From positions 69,501 through 133,500 of the forward strand of contig NZ_LANI01000009.1 of the NCBI RefSeq assembly GCF_000982415.1: a DNA stretch of 64,000 bases, written 5' to 3'. Numbering within the stretch: position 1 is the stretch's first letter; every line of letters begins with the position of its first letter. Position numbers and translations under genes: made by a program. The notes beneath the pieces are model-generated. The model saw nothing but the letters and a program-made list of their open reading frames with translations, was not told the DNA's origin and searched no databases. This document shows positions 37,298 through 45,489 of this stretch, in pieces. The stretch comes from Kiloniella litopenaei. Lineage in GTDB: Bacteria; Pseudomonadota; Alphaproteobacteria; Kiloniellales; Kiloniellaceae.

Positions 37298-37410
37298 TTG
37301 TCTCTTACCTTTAGCTAGCCAGTCAGCTTACCTATTAATTGATAGATAGCCTCTTGACGTTTCTTTTTAAAGGTATAAATGATAGAATTATATATACCTA
37401 CTCATAGATA

Positions 37411-37427
37411 TATACTTTGAAAGTATA
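37411..37427. promoter_or_regulatory. Palindromic operator candidate for the TetR repressor
   Basis: TATACTTTGAAAGTATA is a perfect palindrome around a central G, 13 bp upstream of the cupin ATG and overlapping the expected promoter or leader. Confidence 0.6.
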
Positions 37428-37440
37428 GACGGAGAGCCCC

Positions 37441-38103
37441 ATGCGTATCAATGCTGATTTCACACAGGCCGCTGAACTGCATCCCTCGGATACAGCTTCT
37501 TCGCCCTCTCCGGCGGCGGGGGTTCACAGAACAATGCTTGACCGCATTGGCGATGAAGTTGCCCGCGCCACAACGATTGTGCAGTTTGACCGCGATAAAT
37601 ACTTCCCGGAACATAGCCACGACGGCGGCGAAGAGTTCTTTGTGCTGGAAGGCGTTTTCTCTGATCAGTACGGCGACTTTCCCGCCGGGACCTATGTGCG
37701 CAACCCAGTCGGCACCAGCCACTCACCGCATACTGTCGAAGGCTGTACAATTTTTGTGAAGCTATGGCAGTTTGATCAAAATGACAGAGAGCAAAAGTCA
37801 GTTAACACTAACGATACAAGCCTCTGGACCAAGGGAGAGTATACAGGTCAAAGCACCATAAACCTGCACCAGTTTGAGAGCGAAAAAGTCACCCTGCAAA
37901 AATGGACCACTGGCGCCAATCTCACCCTGACCACCCCGGATAAAGGCATGGAAGTTCTGGTTGTGAGCGGAGAACTGCAGTCCAATGGCCGTGCCTTCCC
38001 AGCCAGATCATGGTTGCGCTATCCAGCAGAAACAGAGGTCACATACGATTTCACAAAAGACACAACGCTGCTGGTTAAGACAGGACATCTTGAGAAAGTA
38101 TAG
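37441..38103 (+). CDS. Double-cupin protein of the ChrR type
   Basis: 220 residues. The N-terminal cupin holds a possible metal site with H58, H60, E64 and H94 (PEHSHDGGEEFFVLEG, then GTSHSPHT). The C-terminal half is a second cupin that lacks these ligands. This matches the cupin part of ChrR, but the N-terminal zinc anti-sigma domain of ChrR is missing, so it is a free-standing relative, possibly an enzyme or a peroxide/singlet-oxygen-related protein. The Shine-Dalgarno GGAGAG lies 5 bases before the ATG. It is controlled by the divergent TetR protein. Confidence 0.8.
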   Translation: MRINADFTQAAELHPSDTASSPSPAAGVHRTMLDRIGDEVARATTIVQFDRDKYFPEHSHDGGEEFFVLEGVFSDQYGDFPAGTYVRNPVGTSHSPHTVEGCTIFVKLWQFDQNDREQKSVNTNDTSLWTKGEYTGQSTINLHQFESEKVTLQKWTTGANLTLTTPDKGMEVLVVSGELQSNGRAFPARSWLRYPAETEVTYDFTKDTTLLVKTGHLEKV

Positions 38104-38189
38104 TTTGCTGGCCAAACTCTTCCTTTTGTTTTTTGGGCCGCACCTTATAGTTCGCTAACTTTGTAATAGAACCTTCTATGTGCCAGACT

Positions 38190-38243
38190 TTTGGTGAAGC
38201 CTTTCCCTTTGGTGAATCCTTTCCCTTTGATGAATCTTTTCGG
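38190..38243. repeat. Three 18-bp tandem copies in the leader before the desulfhydrase gene
   Basis: TTTGGTGAAGCCTTTCCC (38190-38207), TTTGGTGAATCCTTTCCC (38208-38225) and TTTGATGAATCTTTTCGG (38226-38243). The units have no obvious function. An open frame passing through them reaches the desulfhydrase but lacks a ribosome-binding site. Confidence 0.85.
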
Positions 38244-38469
38244 GGCGCAAACCATAATTATCCAAGCGGCGTATTATCTGTGTGAGCAAAGACGAAGTTT
38301 GCCCCCCCACAGTGATCAGATAGTCACAAGATCAGGCAATAGCAGACCAGCAATTAACGCCATCAAAAAACCAAAGATTTTACCTAGCTCTATTGAAGTA
38401 AAAGCGGAAAAGGATCAAAGTAAGCCTTTAACAGTTTTAGCCTTTTGCCCCTCGTTTCTCAGGTATCCC

Positions 38470-39468
38470 ATGCTTACCGAATTCAATTCATCTGTGCCGC
38501 TGGCCTTCACCCCGACGCCCCTGCATCTGCTAAGTAAGTTATCCAAACATCTCGGCGGGCCAGAGATCTTTATCAAACGGGATGACTGCACAGGTCTTGC
38601 CGGGGGTGGCAACAAAACCCGCAAGCTGGAGTTTCTGATTGCCGATGCACTGGACAGGGAAGCGACCTGTGTGATTACGGCGGGCGGCCTGCAATCCAAC
38701 CATGTTCGCCAGACCGCCGCCGCAGCGGCACGATACGGGCTAAAATGCCATCTGGTGCTGGTGCGAAATGTAGACTGGCCGGATGCGGCTTACCAGACAT
38801 CGGGGAACCTTGTTCTCGACAAATTACTTGGTGCAGAGATTACCATCCATCCCGGCGGTTCTGACCGGGATCGTATTATGGATGAACTGGCCGCTGATCT
38901 AACAAAAGCGGGCGAAAGGCCCTATATCATTCCCGTTGGCGGGTCCAATGCGGTTGGTGCCCTTGGCTATGCCAGCGCCCTGTTGGAAATTCATGAACAG
39001 TGCCGCAGCCTAGGCCTCAGCCCCAAGGCGCTTTACCACGCCACATCCAGCGGCGGCACACAGGCGGGCCTCATTGCCGGAATGATCACCCTGAAACGTC
39101 CCTTCCCCATTCTCGGCGTCGAGGTGGATGGCGACCCCGCCCCTGTGACCGACGCCATCAAGTCCATTGTGCCGGAAACACTCGAACGCCTTGGTCGGTT
39201 CGAGGTCTGGGACCCGGCAGACGATTTACAGGTGATCACGGGCTATGGCGGCAGTAACTATGGCATTCCCTCGGATGCCGGAAACGAAGCCATTGAACTG
39301 CTTGCCAGAACCGAAGGGATATTGCTGGACCCTGTCTATTCCGGCAAAGCCTTTGCTGGCCTTATAGATCATATAAAGCAGGGAAAATTTAAAGAAAACG
39401 ATACTGTAATCTTCCTCCATACAGGCGGCGCACAGGCACTTGGGGCTTACCCGTCCTTATTCAGGTAA
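38470..39468 (+). CDS. D-cysteine desulfhydrase / L-cysteate sulfo-lyase family PLP enzyme
   Basis: 332 residues, the family length. The PLP-lysine motif CTGLAGGGNKTRKLEFLIADAL is near residue 40-60, followed by TAGGLQSNHVRQTAAAAARYG, the phosphate-binding ATSSGGTQAGLIAG and the C-terminal LLDPVYSGKAFAG. The family includes D-cysteine desulfhydrase, ACC deaminase and L-cysteate sulfo-lyase (CuyA), which cannot be told apart by eye. ATG 38470 starts the recognised domain; a longer frame upstream runs through tandem repeats. An SGNH hydrolase follows after 48 bp. Confidence 0.87.
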   Translation: MLTEFNSSVPLAFTPTPLHLLSKLSKHLGGPEIFIKRDDCTGLAGGGNKTRKLEFLIADALDREATCVITAGGLQSNHVRQTAAAAARYGLKCHLVLVRNVDWPDAAYQTSGNLVLDKLLGAEITIHPGGSDRDRIMDELAADLTKAGERPYIIPVGGSNAVGALGYASALLEIHEQCRSLGLSPKALYHATSSGGTQAGLIAGMITLKRPFPILGVEVDGDPAPVTDAIKSIVPETLERLGRFEVWDPADDLQVITGYGGSNYGIPSDAGNEAIELLARTEGILLDPVYSGKAFAGLIDHIKQGKFKENDTVIFLHTGGAQALGAYPSLFR

Positions 39469-39516
39469 TCCCCAAATTCAGATGATACTTACCCAACACC
39501 GAATAAGAACCGAAAG

Positions 39517-40191
39517 ATGAGTGACATGAAACGAGTTTGTTTTCTGGGCGCGTCCGTTATGGAAGGCATGGGGGATGAAGCGCGATTGGGCATGCCCGGA
39601 CGCCTTGCGCTTTTAGAGGCAGAAACCAAACAAAGCTTTATCCACTACAATCTCGGGGTCAGGGGACAAACGCTCAGGGAGATATCGGAGCGCGCCGCAG
39701 CGGAGTGCCGGGCCAGATTTACAGATGCAAAGGACTTTATTGTCTTTGCCACGGGGTCAAACGATTTCGCCCTGATCGAAAGTAGTACGCCCCCAAAATC
39801 CATGCCCAGAACGCCGATGCCCCGAACACCGAGGCATAGAGCCATGAAAAACTTCGAAGCCCTGATGAACGAACTTGCCGAGATTGCGCCCTTGCTTGTC
39901 TTTGGTCCGACGCCCGTAGATGAAAGCAAGCTACCCTTCTTCTCGACCGTATCAAACATGAATTTTGACTTCAAAAACGAGGACCTGGCCAACGGATCTA
40001 TGGAATATGCCGAGATATGTCAGGGCCTGAATATTCCCTATATCAATATGCACCAAGCCCTGAGCGGAAATGATGATTTCATGGCCGGGCTTGCAGAGAA
40101 TGACGGCCTGCATTCAACCGGAAAAGGCTATCAGGCCATGGCAGAAATCGTGCAGTCTTCGCCCCATTGGCAGGGCCTGATTCAAGCCTAA
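39517..40191 (+). CDS. SGNH/GDSL-type hydrolase
   Basis: 224 residues. The four SGNH blocks are visible: GASVMEGMG (the catalytic serine, with GAS instead of GDS), NLGVRGQT (glycine block), FATGSNDFA (asparagine block) and DGLHSTGKGYQAMA (catalytic Asp-x-x-His). There is no signal peptide, so it acts inside the cell, probably as an esterase or acylhydrolase. Residues ~95-105 hold the tandem-repeat-encoded run PRTPMPRTPRHR. It shares a direction with the desulfhydrase gene and may be co-transcribed. Confidence 0.83.
   Translation: MSDMKRVCFLGASVMEGMGDEARLGMPGRLALLEAETKQSFIHYNLGVRGQTLREISERAAAECRARFTDAKDFIVFATGSNDFALIESSTPPKSMPRTPMPRTPRHRAMKNFEALMNELAEIAPLLVFGPTPVDESKLPFFSTVSNMNFDFKNEDLANGSMEYAEICQGLNIPYINMHQALSGNDDFMAGLAENDGLHSTGKGYQAMAEIVQSSPHWQGLIQA
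39802..39831 (+). repeat. Two 15-bp tandem copies inside the SGNH hydrolase gene
   Basis: ATGCCCAGAACGCCG followed by ATGCCCCGAACACCG, coding MPRTP twice in a loop of the enzyme. Confidence 0.7.
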
Positions 40192-40195
40192 ATCT

Positions 40196-40296
40196 AGTTG
40201 TCTAGCTTAACTTTTTCTCATCGTTTCTTCATCGTTCATGTAGAGAAATCTACACGTCTCTCTTCACGCCTTGAGCTAAAATTAAGTTAGACAACT
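40196..40296 (+). repeat. Dispersed palindromic element, copy A
   Basis: 101 bp. The outer arms AGTTGTCTAGCTTAA (40196-40210) and TTAAGTTAGACAACT (40282-40296) pair with one mismatch. The core has TTCATCGTTCATGTAGA, a TGTAGA-GAAA-TCTACA mini-hairpin (40239-40254) and CTCTTCACGCCTTGA. It lies between convergent SGNH and Lrp genes and matches copies B, C and D. Confidence 0.85.
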
Positions 40297-40374
40297 ATCC
40301 CAAACACCTTGGCTTACAAGACTAGAGAGTTCATTAAACTTCAGCAACGCGCCGCCAACTAAAATAGTCGAAGA

Positions 40375-40833
40375 CTATATTGGCAGCTCCAGACCGCGTT
40401 TAACGTTTTCCATCACGACGGTGGTGGTGAATTCCTGTATGGCCGGGTTATCGAAAAACACGCGCTTGGTAAAGCGGTCATAGCTGGTCATGTTTTCCGC
40501 GGTGACGATCAAGAGGAAATCAAAAGCCCCGGTCACGTTATAACACTGCTGGATTTCCGGCTCGGCAAGGAACTGTGCGGTCAGACGGTCCAGCATTTCT
40601 GCATGACAGCGTTCGATAACCACCTGCACGATCAGGGTCAGTTGATGGGTGGAAAGATCCGGGTTGATCACCGCAATTTCCCGCTCGATAGCCCCCATAT
40701 CGCGCAATCGTTTAATCCGGCGTTGACATGCGGTCGCGGACAGACCAACCTGTTCCGCAATGCTATCTGATTTAAGGCGGGAATTTTCCTGTAATAGTCG
40801 CAGGATAGCCTTGTCGAAATTATCTATCTTCAT
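40375..40833 (-). CDS. Lrp/AsnC-family transcriptional regulator
   Basis: 152 residues. The N-terminal HTH (DKAILRLLQENSRLKSDSIAEQVGLSATACQRRIKRLRDMGAI) and C-terminal RAM/AsnC ligand domain (CYNVTGAFDFLLIVTAENM) give the standard architecture. Lrp-type proteins sense amino acids. It is divergent from the DMT exporter at 41047 (213-bp gap), a pairing often seen for amino-acid efflux systems, so it probably controls that gene. Confidence 0.92.
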   Translation of the reverse strand: MKIDNFDKAILRLLQENSRLKSDSIAEQVGLSATACQRRIKRLRDMGAIEREIAVINPDLSTHQLTLIVQVVIERCHAEMLDRLTAQFLAEPEIQQCYNVTGAFDFLLIVTAENMTSYDRFTKRVFFDNPAIQEFTTTVVMENVKRGLELPI

Positions 40834-41046
40834 CTTGGTCTTTAAACTGATCTGTCTTGAAGTGGCCTGTAGGGTGACACTAACCTGTTGCCGTTTCGGG
40901 GTATAGGTTGAAAAAACGCGTCAAATTCTATTTGTTGCAGTTTTTTGATCCGAAAACCACTTATTTTGCCGCAAAAGGCCGCGAACAATCAGCTATGATT
41001 CAAATGGTGAGTTTCAGGTTTATTTTTTGAGTATCGGGTAAGAGTA

Positions 41047-41952
41047 ATGGATCAGGCTTTAAAAGCAGAGCAAAGCACAATGACAATGGGGATTATCTAC
41101 GGCCTGATGGCAGCTCTGTTGTGGGGGGCGTGGCCCGTAGTGTCCAGCCTCGGCCTGCAAAACCAGACCCTGACACCCTATGATATTACCGCGCTGCGCT
41201 TTGGCGTTGCGGGTATTATTCTTTTGCCCCTGATCCTCAAGCGTGGCTTCAAAGGCATTGGCCTGCCCGGCGGGCTTCTGTTTGCCTTCGGGGCGGGTGC
41301 GCCCTATTTGCTCTTCACCGTCACAGGGCTTAAATACGCCCCGGCCAGCCATATGGGGATCATTGCGCCAAGCTGTATGCTGACCCTGTCCACCATCGGC
41401 GGCTGGTTTATTCTGGGGGATCGCCCCGACAGAAACCGTCTGCTTGGTTTGGGCGTGATTATTCTGGGCGTTGCCCTGCTCGGCTGGTCCGGCCTTGCCA
41501 TGGCGGGGGATAACCAGTGGATTGGCCATCTGATGTTTGTCGCCGGGGGCGGTTGCTGGGCCACCTACACCGTTTCCTCCAAATACTTCAAGGCCGATCC
41601 CCTGCACGCCACAGCGCTGGTCTCTGTACTGTCCATGGTCATTTACCTGCCACTCTATTTTACCTTTGGCGACCCACAGATCTTTGTTGCCCCCATGGAA
41701 GAAACCCTGTTTCAGGCGATCTTTCAGGGCATAGGCTCTGCCATTCTCGCCCTGTTGTTCTATACCAAGGCCGTTGCCTTGCTGGGCGCGGCCAAGGGCG
41801 CGGTCTTTGCCGCACTGGTGCCCGGCATCGCCGTTATCCTTGCCCTGCCCGTTCTGGGCGAAGAGCCAACGACCATCGAAATCGTCGGCGTCAGCATTGT
41901 CACCATCGGCATGGTTGGTGCCCTGGGCCTTATCAAGGCCCGCAAAAGATGA
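41047..41952 (+). CDS. DMT-superfamily (EamA) transporter
   Basis: 301 residues with ten predicted transmembrane helices arranged as two EamA repeats (about 14-150 and 160-298). EamA proteins export amino acids and other small metabolites. The divergent Lrp regulator suggests an amino acid or related compound as substrate. The last 28 bases including the stop codon are duplicated directly downstream. The opposite strand also has a long open frame here, but it is a shadow of this GC-rich coding sequence. Confidence 0.9.
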   Translation: MDQALKAEQSTMTMGIIYGLMAALLWGAWPVVSSLGLQNQTLTPYDITALRFGVAGIILLPLILKRGFKGIGLPGGLLFAFGAGAPYLLFTVTGLKYAPASHMGIIAPSCMLTLSTIGGWFILGDRPDRNRLLGLGVIILGVALLGWSGLAMAGDNQWIGHLMFVAGGGCWATYTVSSKYFKADPLHATALVSVLSMVIYLPLYFTFGDPQIFVAPMEETLFQAIFQGIGSAILALLFYTKAVALLGAAKGAVFAALVPGIAVILALPVLGEEPTTIEIVGVSIVTIGMVGALGLIKARKR

Positions 41953-41987
41953 GTACCTGATCAAGGCCCGAAGAAGATAGGTACCTT
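41932..41987 (+). repeat. Tandem duplication of the 3' end of the DMT transporter gene
   Basis: Two 28-bp copies (41932-41959 and 41960-41987) differ at six positions. The first codes IKARKR plus stop; the second, in its own frame, reads IKARRR plus stop. The second copy is non-coding after the first stop. Confidence 0.85.
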
Positions 41988-42001
41988 ATCACAAAATACC
42001 C

Positions 42002-42105
42002 CTGATCGTTTTAATTTTCGGCCATTCAAGGCGTGAAGAGCGAAATGTAGAAACCCTACATGAGCGATGAAACAACGCCGAAGAGTCGCGAATTAAAACG
42101 ATCAG
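42002..42105 (-). repeat. Dispersed palindromic element, copy B
   Basis: 104 bp, in inverted orientation relative to copy A. Outer arms CTGATCGTTTTAATT (42002-42016) and AATTAAAACGATCAG (42091-42105) are perfect complements. The core contains the complement of TTTCATCGCTCATGTAGG and a CTACAT/ATGTAG hairpin. It lies between the DMT gene and the hydantoinase gene. Confidence 0.85.
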
Positions 42106-42226
42106 AAGCTTTGATCTATTTGCGTCAACAGCACTCGTCGCTTTTAGGGAAGCAATATTCATAGTAAATTGCTAGGGGATTTAGGTATAAGTTCTTTTAT
42201 CACTGGCAGTTACGGATTATTCGGGA

Positions 42227-44257
42227 ATGTTGTTAGGTATTGATACGGGTGGCACCTATACGGATGCGGTTCTTTTCACAGAAGAAGACGGTGTGCTGCG
42301 GACCGCCAAATCCCTGACGACCAAACACGACCTGTCCATCGGTATCTGTGATGCGGTCAACCGGATTATGGATCGCGAGGGCGACCAGATCCGCATGGTG
42401 TCCCTGTCCACCACCCTTGCCACCAACGCCATTGTCGAAGCCCACGACAGCCCGGTCTGTCTGATTATGATCGGCTATGACAAGGGATCGCTGGAGCGAT
42501 CCAACCTCGGCACCGCCATTGGCAAGAACCCCTATGTCTTTATTGACGGCGGGCATACGCCCTTGGGCGACGAGCAATCCCCGCTGGATCTCGACGCGGT
42601 GCAACAGGCCATCGACGAACACGCCCCCCATGTGTCTGCCTTTGCCGTTGCGGGCTATTTCTCTGTGCGCAATGCATCCCACGAAGAAGCTGTTCGCAAC
42701 CTGATACTGGAAAAGACAGACCGCCCGGTGACCTGCGCCCACGAACTGTCATCGGGGCTGGATGCGCCGCGCCGCGCCCTCACCGCCTTTTTAAATGCCC
42801 AGTTGATCCCGCAATTACACCAGCTGATCCATTCCGTCGATATCATGTTACAGGAAAAGGGCATCAAGGCCCCCGTGATGGTGGTCAAGGGCGACGGGTC
42901 GCTGATCTCTGCGCAAACCGCGCTGGAACGCCCGGTTGAAACCATTCTCTCCGGCCCGGCGGCCTCTGTGGTCGGGGCCAAATATCTGTCCGGCGCCAGC
43001 GATGTCTTTGTGGTCGATATGGGCGGCACCACCACCGATATTGCGATCCTGATGGATGGCGAACCCAAGCTCAGCGAAGAAGGCGCCAACGTCGGCGGCT
43101 GGCGCACCATGGTCAAGGCCGTCGCGGTCAGCACCTATGGACTGGGCGGCGACAGTGAAGTCGCCCTGAAAGCTTCGCACAAGGGCACGGGTACGCCGCT
43201 CGGCATTGGCCCCCGCAGGGCTTACCCCATCAGCCTATTGACGCAACAACACCCAAGTGTCCTCGACGAGCTACAGCAACAGCTGCGCAAGGAGCGCATT
43301 GGCGAATACGACGGGCGCTTTGCCCTGAAGCTGCGCGAACTCAACACCGCGCTCACCAGCCTGTCGCGGCTGGAACTGGAAATATGGGAAAGCCTCGCCG
43401 ACGGCCCCGTTGCCCTCAACAGCTTGCTGGAACGCCCGGCCATGGCTGGCCCCTTGCAACGCCTGATTGATCGCGGCCTTGTGATTAATGCGGGCCTGAC
43501 CCCCAGTGACAGCAGCCATATCCTGAACAAACAGAACAACTGGACCCGCGACGGCGCCCTGCTCTGCGCGCAGCTGTTTTTAAGACAGGCCCAGCGCGAC
43601 AACCACCTGTTGGGCGTCACGCCCGAAGACCTTGCGGAAATGATTTATCAGCAAACCGTGGTTCAGGCGGGCAAAACCATTCTCGACACCGCTTTTATCG
43701 AAGAAAATATTCCGCAGATGACCAATAGCCAAAGTCTGGGATTGGCCCTGCTGGACAATGCGCTGCGAAACAAGGCAGATAGTCATAAAGGCGACACCAA
43801 AGGCACCTCTCCCCTTCTGGACTTTACCGTCAAACTGGGCAGAGGCATCGTGGCAACGGGCGCCCCGTCAGCCATCTATTACCCGGAAATCACCGCGCGC
43901 CTGAACACTGAACTGAACCTACCGGAAAACGCCGATGTGTCAAACGCGGTCGGTGCCGTGTGCGGCGGCGTTGTCCAGAAATACACCGTCCTGATCTCCT
44001 CCCCCGAAAAGGGCCGCTTCCGCACCCACATGGGCACCGAGCAAAAGAACTTTACCGTTGCGCAAGACGCCATCGACTACGCCAAATCCCACGCCGAAGA
44101 AAAAGCCTATCAAATGGCAGCGGAAAGCGGTGCCACCGATATCATCGTCGAGGTTGACCAGTTCGATAAAATCATCACCGACGCCGGCGGCGACCAACTC
44201 TTTATCGAAAGTTCCATTATTGCGACGGCTAAGGGGCGACCTGTGTTGATGGGGTGA
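42227..44257 (+). CDS. Hydantoinase/oxoprolinase family protein (HyuA-like)
   Basis: 676 residues. The N-terminal ATPase-like domain begins MLLGIDTGGTYTDAVLF and holds STTLATNAIVE; the second domain contains VDMGGTTTDIAILMDG, the actin-fold phosphate loops. Residues ~385-450 (LSRLELEIWESLADGPVALNSLLERPAM...LIDRGLVINAG) look like a winged-helix segment inserted before the C-terminal domain, seen in this ~680-aa subfamily. ATP-dependent ring opening of hydantoins or oxoproline is typical of the family, but no HyuB subunit is adjacent, so the reaction is unknown. A short AGG-poor leader precedes ATG 42227. Confidence 0.85.
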   Translation: MLLGIDTGGTYTDAVLFTEEDGVLRTAKSLTTKHDLSIGICDAVNRIMDREGDQIRMVSLSTTLATNAIVEAHDSPVCLIMIGYDKGSLERSNLGTAIGKNPYVFIDGGHTPLGDEQSPLDLDAVQQAIDEHAPHVSAFAVAGYFSVRNASHEEAVRNLILEKTDRPVTCAHELSSGLDAPRRALTAFLNAQLIPQLHQLIHSVDIMLQEKGIKAPVMVVKGDGSLISAQTALERPVETILSGPAASVVGAKYLSGASDVFVVDMGGTTTDIAILMDGEPKLSEEGANVGGWRTMVKAVAVSTYGLGGDSEVALKASHKGTGTPLGIGPRRAYPISLLTQQHPSVLDELQQQLRKERIGEYDGRFALKLRELNTALTSLSRLELEIWESLADGPVALNSLLERPAMAGPLQRLIDRGLVINAGLTPSDSSHILNKQNNWTRDGALLCAQLFLRQAQRDNHLLGVTPEDLAEMIYQQTVVQAGKTILDTAFIEENIPQMTNSQSLGLALLDNALRNKADSHKGDTKGTSPLLDFTVKLGRGIVATGAPSAIYYPEITARLNTELNLPENADVSNAVGAVCGGVVQKYTVLISSPEKGRFRTHMGTEQKNFTVAQDAIDYAKSHAEEKAYQMAAESGATDIIVEVDQFDKIITDAGGDQLFIESSIIATAKGRPVLMG

Positions 44258-44348
44258 TGAATGCACTATGGTTGTATTTATTTTATTGCGAACGTCCTAT
44301 TCATAAGCAAAACTTGCAGCATCAAAAGAATTTTTAGAAGCTGCAACC

Positions 44349-44648
44349 ATGAATGAAAAATCAGATCTTCTTAGTGTCGTCGTAGATCCTGATGGCGATC
44401 AGGTTTATGTGCATGCTGATTTGAATGGCTTGAAAAAGCTAAGAAACACAATTGATTCAATGATATCCAAACTTGAGTCGGATCAATGTGATCACGATCA
44501 TCTTCGCGCAGAAGAATGGGCTGGCGATGAACTCACCACTTCTATGCTAGAGGCTGAAAAGAAGAATGGTTGCACCCAAGTACATCATGTAAAGCTTTAT
44601 GCATGGAATACAGAGTGGAAAAAGAAGCACGGCCTTTTCAAAGGATGA
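44349..44648 (+). CDS. Immunity protein 32 (Imm32) family
   Basis: 99 residues. DGDQVYVHADLNGLKKLRNTID, HDHLRAEEWAGDELTTSML and HHVKLYAWNTEW match the Imm32 family, which appears in polymorphic toxin systems. No toxin gene is visible, so it is an orphan immunity-type gene, or has another role in an accessory islet. It is AT-rich compared with the hydantoinase gene just upstream, and the DUF2971 gene follows after 29 bp. Confidence 0.75.
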   Translation: MNEKSDLLSVVVDPDGDQVYVHADLNGLKKLRNTIDSMISKLESDQCDHDHLRAEEWAGDELTTSMLEAEKKNGCTQVHHVKLYAWNTEWKKKHGLFKG

Positions 44649-44677
44649 ATAGATATAAAAAGTAAAAAGGTGCAAAG

Positions 44678-45307
44678 ATGAGCGGAATCAGTATTAGACG
44701 ATATACGAATTTAGCAGCAACAATTCACATACTTAAAAATAGAAATATTACTCTTTTAGACCCTAATTATTGGGATGACAAAAATGATAGTTATTTCATG
44801 GATCATTATAAAAAACAAAAAAATCTACAAACTTTACTTGCATTGTGTTTTGCAGAGGATGCTGAAACCTACCACCATTGGAAAGTATTTTCATCGGGGA
44901 GTGACGGTGTTTGCATTGAGTTTAACAAAGAGGAATTAATTCATTCAATTAAGAAAACTCCAGGAATTTCATATGGTGTTGTTGATTACATACCAATTAA
45001 GAAAGCTAAAACTGTCCCCCTCACATTAGACAAACTCCCATTTACTAAACGTTATCCTTATAAGCCAGAGAACGAATTCAGGATTGTTTATCAAAATAAA
45101 GGGCAATATGAGGCAGTCAAAGACATACCTATGCCTCTAAGTACTATTAAGAGGATTACCCTAAGTCCTTGGCTACCCAAAGCGTTAAGAAATTCAACGG
45201 TTGACACACTAAAAACTATCAAGGGATGTAGCAAATTGAAGATCTACCGTACAACATTATTAGAAAACGATCAGTGGAAAAAATTAGTTGACCATGTCAG
45301 TAAATAG
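44678..45307 (+). CDS. DUF2971 domain-containing protein
   Basis: 209 residues. The pattern RRYTNLAATIHILKN, NYWDDKNDSYFMDHYK, CFAEDAETYHHWKVFSSGSDGVCIEFN and RYPYKPENEFRIVYQ matches DUF2971, a family common in accessory islands and often near phage-defence genes. The segment may be a small enzymatic or nucleotide-binding fold, but no activity is known. The Shine-Dalgarno AAAGGTG is good. Together with Imm32 it forms a likely two-gene unit. Confidence 0.75.
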   Translation: MSGISIRRYTNLAATIHILKNRNITLLDPNYWDDKNDSYFMDHYKKQKNLQTLLALCFAEDAETYHHWKVFSSGSDGVCIEFNKEELIHSIKKTPGISYGVVDYIPIKKAKTVPLTLDKLPFTKRYPYKPENEFRIVYQNKGQYEAVKDIPMPLSTIKRITLSPWLPKALRNSTVDTLKTIKGCSKLKIYRTTLLENDQWKKLVDHVSK

Positions 45308-45489
45308 CAAACCGTTATAAATAAGTTTGGTTAACTTGTTGCACCTTTCCCTAAATAAACAATCAACGTTCCTCCCTTTATAACTACCTTCCAATTCATT
45401 GGCATTAATACACTTCTTTCAAGAATACTAGAGTGTTCCAAGGTAGAAATAATAATTTATCAAATAGTATTACTGCGAAAGATTGTCGA

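Noticed and set aside
38191-38469. N-terminal extension of the desulfhydrase into the tandem repeats
   Set aside because: No ribosome-binding site, repetitive composition, and the family start is at 38470.
41059-41964. Long open frame (301 codons) on the minus strand opposite the DMT transporter
   Set aside because: It mirrors a GC-rich membrane-protein gene, has no family motifs and is rich in G, H and Q as expected of an antisense shadow.
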